Assembly: GCA_016204035.1 (NCBI GenBank)
Contig: JACQLN010000018.1
Span: 1-14,571, forward strand
Direction of reading: 5' to 3'
Length of the DNA: 14,571 nt
Source: Parcubacteria group bacterium
GTDB taxonomy: Bacteria > Patescibacteriota > Minisyncoccia > JACQLN01
Part shown: piece after piece, positions 1 to 6,658 of the stretch
Position numbering within the stretch: the stretch's first letter is position 1
Layout: the number at the start of each line of letters is the position of its first letter
Notes under the pieces: model-generated
Database searches by the model: none
Told to the model about the DNA's origin: nothing
Seen by the model: the letters and a program-made list of their open reading frames with translations, nothing else
Position numbers and translations under genes: made by a program

Positions 1-399
1 AACAAACAAGCGGCGTCTTTTAATACCGAACTCCAACGTTTAACCGGTCAACGAGATATGAGTTTAGAACTGCGGCTTAATAACTTAAACAGTATCCTGG
101 AAGTTTTTAAGAATATTTTAGACGATCACCGTTATTGGTCTTTGGTTTTTAAGACTCTGGAAGAAAAAACCTTAAATACGGTTACCTTTAAGAGTTTTGA
201 CGGCGATGACGCCGATTCGGTTTTTCTGCTAACAGGCCGCGCGCCCAGTTACGGGGTTTTAGCCCAGCAGATAAAGATTTTTGAAGACACGCCCCAAATT
301 GTTTCGGTTAAGGCCTCTAACATCGGTTTAGCTGAAGACGGCCGGGTTGATTTTACTTTAGCCGTGAATTTTTCCAAAGATCTTATTAAAAAGAAATAA
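1..399 (+). CDS. pilN: PilN-like type IV pilus inner-membrane protein, 3' part
   Basis: The reading frame is open from base 1, so the gene starts left of the window; 132 codons remain. The ATG at 58 is internal, because the residues before it (NKQAASFNTELQRL...) continue the same helical style. What remains looks like the periplasmic ferredoxin-like domain of the PilN family: 'HRYWS...LEEKT' near codons 43-55, then alternating strands ending in 'RVDFTLAVNFSKDL'. The N-terminal cytoplasmic tail and membrane helix, which in other bacteria bind PilM, lie outside. PilN pairs with PilO in the inner-membrane frame of the pilus machine. The stop overlaps the pilO start by one base (TAATG), so the two are probably translationally coupled. 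The family call rests on fold style and on PilO being next; confidence is moderate. Confidence 0.72.
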   Translation, partial: NKQAASFNTELQRLTGQRDMSLELRLNNLNSILEVFKNILDDHRYWSLVFKTLEEKTLNTVTFKSFDGDDADSVFLLTGRAPSYGVLAQQIKIFEDTPQIVSVKASNIGLAEDGRVDFTLAVNFSKDLIKKK

Positions 400-998
400 T
401 GTCAAGCAAAATTATTATTAATACGCTGGTGGCGGCCGGCTTGGCGCTGATGGTGTGGTTGGTGACGATTCCGGTTTGGACGGAGATTTCGGAACTAAGA
501 AAAGAAGTGTCTTTGAAGAAAAAATCAATAGAATTGGAGCGCCAGGTTATAGAAAAACTTAATGCTATTAATCAGGTTTTGGATTCCCAAAAAAGCAATG
601 TGGAACGGCTGGAACAAGCCATTCCTTCTTCTGAATTTAAGCCGGAGATGATCAGTATTATGGAAAATTTGGCCAGCCAAAATGGTTTGAATTTATCAAA
701 AGTTGATGTTAAATCGGCCCTAGATGACACCAGCGCCCGGACACCCGGTTCGCGGCCGGTTATTTCTTCGGGCAAAGAAATGACGAAAACTTTAACAGTG
801 GACGTCAATTCTTCCGGAAATTATAACTCTTTTAAGAGTTGGTTGGGAGCGGTGGAAAAAAGTTTGCGCTTAATGGATGTTACCAAAATTTCTTTTGATG
901 TAACCCAAAGCAAAACAGCCGAGGGCGAAATAATTCCCGGTGTGGATCCGATCATTGATTATAGTGTTAGTATGAAAACATATGTCCTTAAGAAATAA
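399..998 (+). CDS. pilO: PilO-like type IV pilus inner-membrane protein
   Basis: A 199-residue protein of the usual size for PilO. Residues about 8-28 form one membrane helix (LVAAGLALMVWLVTIPVW). Residues about 30-75 are charged and heptad-like (ISELRKEVSLKKKSIELERQ), a likely coiled coil. The rest is a periplasmic alpha/beta domain ending 'IDYSVSMKTYVLKK'. A low-complexity segment rich in Ser, Thr and Arg (about 105-125) separates sub-domains. PilO forms a heterodimer with PilN and links the platform to outer parts of the machine. The start ATG is fixed by the one-base overlap with the preceding stop. No Shine-Dalgarno site is seen, so translation probably depends on coupling. The call rests on order, topology and length rather than a unique motif. 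Confidence 0.78.
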   Translation: MSSKIIINTLVAAGLALMVWLVTIPVWTEISELRKEVSLKKKSIELERQVIEKLNAINQVLDSQKSNVERLEQAIPSSEFKPEMISIMENLASQNGLNLSKVDVKSALDDTSARTPGSRPVISSGKEMTKTLTVDVNSSGNYNSFKSWLGAVEKSLRLMDVTKISFDVTQSKTAEGEIIPGVDPIIDYSVSMKTYVLKK

Positions 999-1132
999 AA
1001 ATGTTAAATTTCTAATTTCCAATGACAAACCAATGTCTAAGGTCTAATGACAAAAAATAATTTTTGGTATTTGGATTTTGACATTAGACATTAATTAGAA
1101 ATTAGAACTTAGTCATTTGTCATTAATAAAGC
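999..1132 (+). repeat. Imperfect palindromic spacer repeat, TTTGACATTAG family, copy 1
   Basis: This spacer is AT-rich and contains no gene. The left arm has 'CCAATGTCTAAGGTCTAATG' and the right arm (1077-1124) contains 'TTTGACATTAG' and 'ATTAGAAATTAG', which pair with 'CTAATTTC' and 'CAATGTCTAA' on the left, so the transcript would fold back on itself. The right arm recurs before another pilus gene at 9269-9316, with 43 of 48 bases identical by hand count. The arms are built from short repeats of a CTAAT/ATGTCTAA-like word. I see no clear promoter. Confidence 0.75.
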
Positions 1133-1414
1133 ATGGCTGTCGTAGTCACAAAAGACATAAAGCGTAAAAGGTTATTTCTAGCGGTGTTCGTGGTTTTGGT
1201 TTTAACCAGCGCCATCATTATTTATTTAGGCATTTTTAAGGAAAGTTCGCAGCCGAATATTGTGTTGCCGTCGGAAAATTTAGTTAATAGCAACCAGGTT
1301 TCCGATTTGAAAATAAAAATTTTGGAGGATGACCGTTTTAGAAATCTTTTACCTCCGCCGGGCGTGCCGTTAAAGACCGAGACTACCGGCAAGAGCAATC
1401 CCTTCTCGGATTAG
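1133..1414 (+). CDS. Small single-pass membrane protein of the pilus operon, possible minimal PilP
   Basis: A 93-residue protein with a basic N-terminus (KDIKRKR), one membrane helix at about 14-34 (LFLAVFVVLVLTSAIIIYLG), and a short exported tail ending in 'RFRNLLPPPGVPLKTETTGKSNPF'. It lies between pilO and pilB, where pilP sits in many type IV pilus operons. The terminal 'G.SNPF' recalls the 'R-D-P-F' near the start of the mature PilP tail, but there is no room for the beta-sandwich domain of true PilP and no lipobox. It may be a PilP analogue that only connects to PilN/PilO. I cannot assign a family with certainty. The ATG follows the repeat arm by 8 bases with no Shine-Dalgarno site. Confidence 0.7.
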   Translation: MAVVVTKDIKRKRLFLAVFVVLVLTSAIIIYLGIFKESSQPNIVLPSENLVNSNQVSDLKIKILEDDRFRNLLPPPGVPLKTETTGKSNPFSD

Positions 1415-1492
1415 GTAATTAGCTTCCTAGCTTCCTAGCTTTTTAGGTCTAAATCCTAATAAGCTAGTAAGCTAGGAAGCTAGTAAGCTGGT
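1415..1492 (+). repeat. Octamer-based palindromic spacer before pilB
   Basis: The left arm at 1421-1447 is a tandem of AGCTTCCT ending in 'TTTTTAGG'. The right arm at 1455-1489 carries the complement as 'AAGCTAGTAAGCTAGGAAGC' and continues with the same unit. Together they form a long imperfect hairpin with a short loop around 1448-1454. It fills the space between the stop of the small membrane protein and the TTG start of pilB almost completely, so pilB lies just beyond the foot of the stem. It contains an in-frame TAA at 1484-1486, which limits how far pilB could extend upstream. Confidence 0.85.
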
Positions 1493-3226
1493 TTGATTGA
1501 TAAATTACTCGCCTATTTAATAGACAACGGTTTTTTGAAAGAGGACCAGATCAAAAATCTGCCGCCTCAAGTTTTAGCTGATGTTATTCAGCTGGAATCA
1601 GAATTGGTGAAGCTTAACCTGGTGAAACCGCTGGATATCTTAAAAGCCAAAAGCGCTGTGTTAGGCGTGCCTTACCTTAATCTGGCCAATAAAAATATAC
1701 CGGCCGAGGTGCTGCACCAGATTCCGGAAGACGCGGTTTTGCACTATAAAATTCTGCCGGTCCAAAAAAACGGCAACGAACTTACTATTGGCATGGTTAA
1801 CCCGGAAGATGTCGAAGCCAGCGAGGCGCTTAAATTTATCGCCATCAAAAACAATTTTATTCCCAAAGTCCACGTTATATCGGACTCCGACTTTGACGCT
1901 ATTTCCAAACAGTATAGGAATTTAGGCCGTGAAGTTACCAGCGCTCTGGAAGAACTGGAAGAAGAGCTTGTTTCGGGGGGGCGGTCGGGAGCCGGCGCGA
2001 ACCTTGAAAAAGTGGAACAAATAACCGCCGAAGCGCCGATCACCAAAGTGGTGGCGGTTATTTTGCGTCATGCCGTGGAAGGCAAGGCCTCCGATATCCA
2101 CATTGAACCGTTAGGGAATGAGACTAGGGTCAGATTCCGGCTGGACGGCACCCTTCACTCTTCAATAGTTTTGCCCCAGGAAGTGCATAACGCCATTATC
2201 AGCCGCATTAAAGTTCTTTCTAATCTTAAAATAGATGAAACGCGCGTGCCGCAGGATGGCCGGTTCCACACCAAGATCGGTTCCAGCAAAATTGATTTTA
2301 GAGTTTCAACTTTACCCACTGCTTTCGGCGAAAAAATCGCTTTAAGAATTTTGGATCCCACGGTGGGCGTGGGCACTTTCGCCGATTTGGGCTTGATAGG
2401 GCGCAATATGGAAATTTATGAAAAATCCATAAAAAATCCCTACGGCATAGTGCTCATAACCGGTCCCACCGGCTCGGGCAAATCCACCACGCTCTACACC
2501 ACGCTCAATTTTTTAAACAAAGAGGGTGTGAACATAATTACTTTAGAAGATCCGGTGGAATATTACATTCCGGGCGTCAACCAATCCCAGATACACCCGG
2601 AAATCGGTTTTACCTTTGCTTCGGGATTGCGCAGTATTTTGCGCCAAGATCCGAATATTATAATGGTGGGTGAAATCAGAGACAAAGAGACAGCCGGTTT
2701 AGCCACTCACGCCGCGCTAACCGGACATTTGGTTTTTTCCACTTTGCATACCAACGATTCTCTGGGCATCATTCCGCGCTTGGTGGATATGGAGATAGAT
2801 CCCTTTTTAATACCTTCCACTCTGGTGGCAGGCATGGCCCAACGGCTGATCAAGAAAATGTGTAAGGAATGTTCCAAACCAATACCCTTGCCCGAAAAAT
2901 TTTCAAAGATAATCAACGATACGCTTAAAGATATGCCGGAGGTAGAACATCAAAAATATGGCCTTAAAAAACCCTGGCATCTTTTTGAGGCGCCGGGTTG
3001 CGCCGCTTGCGGTTTTAAGGGTACCAAAGGCCGGGTCGGCATTTTCGAGATATTTGAGGTAACGCCCAGTTTGGAAAAAATAATTCTGGGTTCCGCCATA
3101 TCCGAAACGGCTATTGCCGAGGAAGCCAGGCGGCAGGGGATGATTACCATGAAGCAGGATGGTATAATAAAAGCGTTAACGGGTTTGGTATCAATAGAAG
3201 AAGTTTTAAGAGTGGTGGAGGAATAA
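1493..3226 (+). CDS. pilB: PilB/GspE-type pilus extension ATPase
   Basis: A 577-residue secretion ATPase that powers pilus extension at the cytoplasmic face of PilC. The N-terminal region (about 1-150) matches the MshEN/T2SSE-N type. The motor core has Walker A GPTGSGKST at 324-332, an Asp box 'ITLEDPVEY', Walker B ending GEIRD at 393-397, and a His box 'LTGHLVFSTLHTND'. A four-cysteine zinc site, C457-x2-C460 and C503-x2-C506, is typical of PilB/GspE and absent from PilT. No ATG occurs near the N-terminus. An in-frame stop at 1484-1486 leaves TTG at 1493 as the first usable start, and 'MIDKLLAYLIDNGFLKEDQI' fits the family's N-terminus. There is no Shine-Dalgarno site. The length is normal and all catalytic motifs are intact. 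Confidence 0.95.
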   Translation: MIDKLLAYLIDNGFLKEDQIKNLPPQVLADVIQLESELVKLNLVKPLDILKAKSAVLGVPYLNLANKNIPAEVLHQIPEDAVLHYKILPVQKNGNELTIGMVNPEDVEASEALKFIAIKNNFIPKVHVISDSDFDAISKQYRNLGREVTSALEELEEELVSGGRSGAGANLEKVEQITAEAPITKVVAVILRHAVEGKASDIHIEPLGNETRVRFRLDGTLHSSIVLPQEVHNAIISRIKVLSNLKIDETRVPQDGRFHTKIGSSKIDFRVSTLPTAFGEKIALRILDPTVGVGTFADLGLIGRNMEIYEKSIKNPYGIVLITGPTGSGKSTTLYTTLNFLNKEGVNIITLEDPVEYYIPGVNQSQIHPEIGFTFASGLRSILRQDPNIIMVGEIRDKETAGLATHAALTGHLVFSTLHTNDSLGIIPRLVDMEIDPFLIPSTLVAGMAQRLIKKMCKECSKPIPLPEKFSKIINDTLKDMPEVEHQKYGLKKPWHLFEAPGCAACGFKGTKGRVGIFEIFEVTPSLEKIILGSAISETAIAEEARRQGMITMKQDGIIKALTGLVSIEEVLRVVEE

Positions 3227-3368
3227 GGGCTTGGCCCAAGAAACGGAACGAAGTGAACGTTTCTTGGCGGCCAAACCTTATCCTGAGCAGTGGCGAAGGA
3301 TTACCCTTCGCTGCGCTCAGGGTGCTCAATTTTAATAACTAATCGCTTCGCTCTTAAATAAAATTGGC
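3227..3368 (+). repeat. Spacer with two strong hairpins between pilB and the CheY-like gene
   Basis: First hairpin: CCAAGAAACG (3236-3245) pairs perfectly with CGTTTCTTGG (3258-3267), and weaker outer pairing extends it to about 3226-3279. Second hairpin: CCTGAGC...GCGAAGG (3282-3299) pairs with CCTTCGC...GCTCAGG (3305-3321), with a 5-base loop. Outside these, CAATTTTAAT (from 3327) faces TAAATAAAATTG (to 3367), so the whole spacer behaves as nested inverted repeats. Neither stem is followed by a T-tract on the plus strand, so I do not call them terminators. No gene or convincing promoter is seen. Confidence 0.75.
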
Positions 3369-3737
3369 ATGGCTCATAAAATATTATTAGTGGAAGACGA
3401 TCCTTTCTTGCTGGATATGTACTCCACAAAATTCAAAGAAGTCGGTTTTGATGTTTCCATAGCGCAAGACGGCGAGATGGGTTTGTCTAAAGCCAAAGAA
3501 CTTATGCCCGACCTGATTCTCCTGGATATTGTTTTACCCAAAAAAGACGGTTTTGAAGTTTTGAAAACTCTAAAATCCGACGCCGGGACGGCTAAAATTC
3601 CAGTGGTTTTGCTAACCAATCTTGGTTTAGACAGCGATGTTAAGCGCGGTTTGGAATTGGGGGCGCAAAGCTATATTATCAAGGCGCATTTCACGCCCAC
3701 GGAGGTGGTGGCTAAGGTTAAGGAGATATTAAAGTAG
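3369..3737 (+). CDS. CheY-like single-domain response regulator
   Basis: A 122-residue stand-alone receiver domain with the full phosphorylation set: acidic pair D10-D11, phospho-acceptor D53 in 'LILLDIVLPKKDGFEVL', the conserved Thr T83 in 'VVLLTN', and the switch lysine K105. No output domain follows, so it probably signals by protein contact. It sits between the extension and retraction ATPase genes, so a role in switching or tuning the motors is a reasonable inference, by analogy with PilG/PilH in Pseudomonas twitching. No histidine kinase is present in the window. The ATG at 3369 gives the canonical receiver N-terminus 'HKILLVEDD'. The last base of its stop codon is the first base of the next palindrome. 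Confidence 0.93.
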   Translation: MAHKILLVEDDPFLLDMYSTKFKEVGFDVSIAQDGEMGLSKAKELMPDLILLDIVLPKKDGFEVLKTLKSDAGTAKIPVVLLTNLGLDSDVKRGLELGAQSYIIKAHFTPTEVVAKVKEILK

Positions 3738-3818
3738 CGACACCAATACGCGAATACACCCGAATGACGCGAATAAAGTCCATTCGTAAATTCGCGTGTT
3801 ATTCGTAATTAGTGTCGC
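3737..3818 (+). repeat. CGAAT-family palindromic element, copy A (no gene inside)
   Basis: The left arm (3737-3777) begins GCGACACCAATACGC and carries three CGAAT words. The right arm (3782-3818) is its imperfect complement and ends in GTGTCGC. The terminal seven bases (GCGACAC/GTGTCGC) pair perfectly. The arm plan (terminal clamp, then AAT, then CGAAT words at about 9-10 base spacing) is shared with the loci at 4892-5369, 9863-9972 and 10478-10605. It fills the space from the stop codon of the response regulator to 5 bases before the pilT ATG. It contains no gene. Confidence 0.9.
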
Positions 3819-3823
3819 TTTTT

Positions 3824-4894
3824 ATGGAAAATTATCAACGGGAAATAGAAGATCTTTTATTGCTGGCCGCCGAACAAGGGGCTTCCGATTTGCATATCGC
3901 TCCGGGGCGCTATCCCACTTTGCGCATAGACGGCGAATTGGTTCAGCTAACGCAACGAGCCATGATCACGCCTGAATCATCGGCGGGTTTATGTTTGGCC
4001 TTGATGGACGAAGAAAAACAGGAACGTTTCAAAAAAAACAAAGAAATAGATTTCGCCTTCGGTTTTAAGGATAAGGTTCGTTTTAGGACCAATGTCTATG
4101 TTCAGCGCGGTTATTTTTCGGCGGCTTTACGCTTAATTTCCCATAAAATCAGGACTTTGGAAGAATTGGGCTTGCCCAAAGTGCTACGCGATTTCACGCG
4201 GCCCAGCCAGGGGTTTGTTATAGTTTCCGGGCCAACCGGTCATGGCAAATCCACAACTTTGGCGGCTTTAATTGATGAAATAAACCATAAGCGCGGCGAC
4301 CATATCATTACTATAGAAGATCCGATAGAGTATCTGTTTGCGCCCGACAAAGCTATGATAGAGCAACGCGAGGTGGGTTCGGATACTTTAAGTTTCCGCA
4401 AAGCTTTGCGATCGGTTTTTAGACAGGATGCCGATGTGGTGATGCTGGGCGAGATGCGCGATTTGGAAACCATATCTACCGCCGTGACCGCGGCCGAAAC
4501 CGGGCATTTGATTTTTGCCACCTTGCACACCAACTCCGCTTCCCAAACCATAGACCGGATTATAGACAGCTTTCCCCCAGAACAGCAGTCTCAAATACGT
4601 CTTCAGCTGGCCGGCGCCCTTTTAGGCGTGGTTTCCCAACGTTTGGTGCCTCGAGTGGATGGCGGCTTGGTGGCGGCGGTGGAAGTGCTTATCGCCAACT
4701 ATGCCGTTCGCAATCTTATTCGGGAAAACAAATTGCACCAACTGGATCTGGTTATAGAAACCAGCACCGACAAAGGTATGATATCCTTAAACAAGTCGCT
4801 TTCGGAATTGGTGCGTCAGGGGCAGATCTCGCTGGAAAACGCCGAGATATATTCTTTGAATCCATCAGAACTAACAAGTATGTTATCGCATTAA
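3824..4894 (+). CDS. pilT: PilT-type pilus retraction ATPase
   Basis: A 356-residue secretion ATPase that drives pilus retraction. An N-terminal PAS-like region with 'ASDLHI' precedes Walker A GPTGHGKST at 136-144, an Asp box 'ITIEDPIEYLF', Walker B D204-VVMLGEMRD-213, and a His box 'TGHLIFATLHTNSA'. The C-terminal motif AVRNLIRE (294-301) corresponds to the AIRNLIRE hallmark of PilT. The four-cysteine site of PilB is absent, as expected. An upstream GTG at 3812 would add four residues, but it lies inside the repeat arm, so the ATG at 3824 is preferred. The stop codon T (4892) is the first base of the inverted terminus of the next element. The length is normal and the motifs are complete. Confidence 0.95.
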   Translation: MENYQREIEDLLLLAAEQGASDLHIAPGRYPTLRIDGELVQLTQRAMITPESSAGLCLALMDEEKQERFKKNKEIDFAFGFKDKVRFRTNVYVQRGYFSAALRLISHKIRTLEELGLPKVLRDFTRPSQGFVIVSGPTGHGKSTTLAALIDEINHKRGDHIITIEDPIEYLFAPDKAMIEQREVGSDTLSFRKALRSVFRQDADVVMLGEMRDLETISTAVTAAETGHLIFATLHTNSASQTIDRIIDSFPPEQQSQIRLQLAGALLGVVSQRLVPRVDGGLVAAVEVLIANYAVRNLIRENKLHQLDLVIETSTDKGMISLNKSLSELVRQGQISLENAEIYSLNPSELTSMLSH

Positions 4895-5369
4895 CTTTAC
4901 GAAATACGAATTGTACGAATTTACGAATAAATGATAATGGATAAGATAAAACTAAACAGGGAAGATCTTGTTTATCCCGAATTGAGTTATAAAATAGTAG
5001 GTATTCTGTTCGACGTTTATAATAGTGTTGGTTATGGGCAAGATGAAAGAACTTATCAACGAGCCGTAGCGACAGCATTAAATGATGTTGGTTTAAAGTT
5101 TAAGGAGCAAGTTTATTTTCCTTTAAGTTATAGCGGTAAGAAGATTGGTAGTGGCTATCTAGATTTCTTGGTAGAAGATAAAATTGTCTTGGAGATCAAA
5201 AAAGGCGATCGTTTTGTTAAATCTCACATAGACCAAGTTTATCGTTATTTGACTGGCAATAATTTAAGGTTAGGGTTGCTTGCTTATTTCGCCCCGCGCA
5301 ATGTGCATTTTAAGAGAATTCTTAATATTTGATTCGTATATTCGTAATGATTAGTATTTCGTAAAGTTA
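4892..5369 (+). mobile_element. Candidate element: CGAAT-type inverted arms enclosing a GxxExxY gene (copy B)
   Basis: The ends are perfect 16-bp inverted repeats: TAACTTTACGAAATAC at 4892-4907 and its complement at 5354-5369. Inside them each arm continues with ACGAAT words (left to 4928, right from 5332). This is the arm plan of copy A at 3737-3818, but with a different terminal clamp and with a gene in the loop. The unit runs from the first base of the pilT stop codon to the first base of the pilC start codon. Hand-counted GC at 4981-5280 is about 34%, against about 54% in the pilT sample 4561-4740. That it is or was mobile is inference; no target-site duplication is evident. Confidence 0.65.
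4931..5332 (+). CDS. GxxExxY family protein (PD-(D/E)XK nuclease-like)
   Basis: A 133-residue protein with the family signature G36-Q-D-E39-R-T-Y42 and the later nuclease-fold residues D78 ('GYLDFLVED') and E88-I-K90 ('IVLEIKK'), followed by 'SHIDQVYRYL' and 'LRLGLLAYFAP', all in the family order. GxxExxY proteins are predicted PD-(D/E)XK-fold proteins whose biological role is not established. The gene is flanked by inverted arms and interrupts the pilT-pilC pair, so it is unlikely to be part of the pilus machine. Base composition is clearly more AT-rich than its neighbours. Start choice: ATG at 4931 or the second ATG at 4937; neither has a Shine-Dalgarno site. It ends with TGA at 5330-5332. 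Confidence 0.88.
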   Translation: MIMDKIKLNREDLVYPELSYKIVGILFDVYNSVGYGQDERTYQRAVATALNDVGLKFKEQVYFPLSYSGKKIGSGYLDFLVEDKIVLEIKKGDRFVKSHIDQVYRYLTGNNLRLGLLAYFAPRNVHFKRILNI

Positions 5370-6577
5370 TGAAGTTCAACTATCAAGCCCGCACCGCTGG
5401 CGGAGTGGTGCAAACTGGGACGGTGGAAGCGCCCACTAAAGATACGGCCATAGAAACCTTGCACCGTTACGGTTTGATAATTTTGGAAATAGCCGAAGAA
5501 AAAAAAGGTTTCGGCTTAAGTCTGGGCAGCGAATTGCCTTTTTTTAATAAAGTAAAAAGCCAGGATATTGTTGTTTTTTCCCGCCAACTGGCTGTTCTTT
5601 TTGACGCCCAAGTGCCTTTGGTTCAAGCCCTTAGAACTTTAGCCGAACAATCCCCGCCCACACTAAAAAAAATAGTGGTGGAAATAGCCGGCGATGTGGA
5701 TTCCGGCACGGCTTTATCTCAATCCTTGGAAAAGTTCAGCAAGGTTTTTTCTTTTTTTTATGTTTCGGTGGTGCGGGCCGGCGAGGCCTCGGGCCGGTTG
5801 CAGGAGGTCTTAAACTATTTAGCCGATCACGAAGAACGTTCTTACGACTTAAATAAAAAAGTTAAAGGCGCCTTAACCTACCCGATTTTCATAATTTCAT
5901 CTTTAGTGGCGGTAGGCGCGGCCATGATGATTTTCGTGGTGCCTCAACTGACCAGTGTTTTAGAGGAATCCGGCCAGGAACTGCCGGTGTTAACCAAATT
6001 GATTATAGCTTTAAGCGATTTTTTGAGGGGTTATTGGTGGTTGGGTATTTTAATTATCATTGGTATTGTTGTGGGTATAATGTATGCCCTTAAAACCCCG
6101 GCCGGCCGGGATTACTGGGATAAAATAAAACTCAAACTGCCTATTTTTGGAAACATATTCAAGAAAATATATCTGGCGCGTTTTTCCGAAAATTTAAGCA
6201 CGCTTATAAAAGGCGGCATTCCTATAATCCAATCGCTAACCATAACCGCCGATGTGGTGGGCAACGCCGTGTATAAAGCCATAATCTTAAAAGCGCGCGA
6301 GGAGGTTAGGCGGGGCAGCACCATCAACTCGGTTTTTGCCTCTAGCGCCAGTGTGCCGCCGATGGTGGCGCAAATGATTATGATCGGTGAGCAAACCGGC
6401 CGTTTAGACGTTCTTTTGAATAAAGTGGCGGTTTTTTTTAAGAAGGATGTGGATAACATAATGGAAAATTTGACCTCGTTAATACAGCCGGTTTTAATAC
6501 TTATCCTGGGCGGAGCGGCCGGGGTGTTAGTTGCGGCCATTTTGCTTCCGATATATAATCTAAGTAGCGGGTTATAG
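5369..6577 (+). CDS. pilC: PilC/GspF-type pilus platform protein
   Basis: A 402-residue polytopic inner-membrane protein, the normal size for PilC/GspF. Two homologous T2SSF domains are visible: the first around 68-190 ('FSRQLAVLFDAQVPLVQALRTL'), the second around 270-397 ('RFSENLSTLIKGGIPIIQSL'). Membrane helices lie at about 172-194, 221-241 and 373-397. 'VRAGEASGRL' (135-143) and 'IGEQTGRLDVLL' (339-350) are the repeated family signatures. The platform couples ATP hydrolysis by PilB/PilT to pilin insertion or extraction. The ATG sits directly at the outer edge of the inverted arm of the preceding element. Without that insert, pilC would follow pilT closely, as in a normal operon. Confidence 0.95.
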   Translation: MKFNYQARTAGGVVQTGTVEAPTKDTAIETLHRYGLIILEIAEEKKGFGLSLGSELPFFNKVKSQDIVVFSRQLAVLFDAQVPLVQALRTLAEQSPPTLKKIVVEIAGDVDSGTALSQSLEKFSKVFSFFYVSVVRAGEASGRLQEVLNYLADHEERSYDLNKKVKGALTYPIFIISSLVAVGAAMMIFVVPQLTSVLEESGQELPVLTKLIIALSDFLRGYWWLGILIIIGIVVGIMYALKTPAGRDYWDKIKLKLPIFGNIFKKIYLARFSENLSTLIKGGIPIIQSLTITADVVGNAVYKAIILKAREEVRRGSTINSVFASSASVPPMVAQMIMIGEQTGRLDVLLNKVAVFFKKDVDNIMENLTSLIQPVLILILGGAAGVLVAAILLPIYNLSSGL

Positions 6578-6601
6578 CGATACTCAAGGTCGCTGGTCGG
6601 T

Positions 6602-6630
6602 TTTTCAAGTTTCAAATTTTAAGTTTCAAT
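6602..6630 (+). repeat. TTTCAAG-type short tandem in the pilC-pilin spacer
   Basis: TTTCAAGTTTCAAA and AAGTTTCAAT repeat the word AAGTTTCAA within this stretch. The same words appear as the outer arms of the palindrome at 14493-14571. Here the matching complementary arm is poor, so it is a tandem or half-element rather than a full hairpin. Confidence 0.5.
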
Positions 6631-6640
6631 TTATTATAAT
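6611..6640 (+). promoter_or_regulatory. Possible sigma-70-type promoter for the first pilin gene
   Basis: A perfect TATAAT at 6635-6640 lies 18 bases after a weak -35-like TTCAAA (6611-6616). The predicted transcript start near 6647 would leave about 12 bases before the pilin ATG at 6659. A separate strong promoter would make sense for an abundant major pilin inside an operon. The AT-rich context makes chance matches likely, so this is tentative. Confidence 0.4.
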
Positions 6641-6658
6641 TAAAATTATTTAAATAAA

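Noticed and set aside
3737..3818. Regularly spaced CGAAT words as a CRISPR-like array
   Set aside because: Repeat units are only about 5-7 bases with 3-5 base gaps and form an inverted, not direct, array; no cas genes are present.
3812..3823. GTG at 3812 as the start of pilT
   Set aside because: It lies inside the palindrome arm, and the ATG at 3824 gives a normal PilT N-terminus.
5330..5332. TGA recoded to glycine as in Gracilibacteria/Absconditabacteria
   Set aside because: TGA ends the GxxExxY gene and the PilX-like gene at family-appropriate lengths, and none interrupts a conserved gene.
4892..5369. Classical insertion sequence
   Set aside because: The encoded protein has no transposase catalytic triad or HUH motif and no target-site duplication is visible, so no known IS family can be named.
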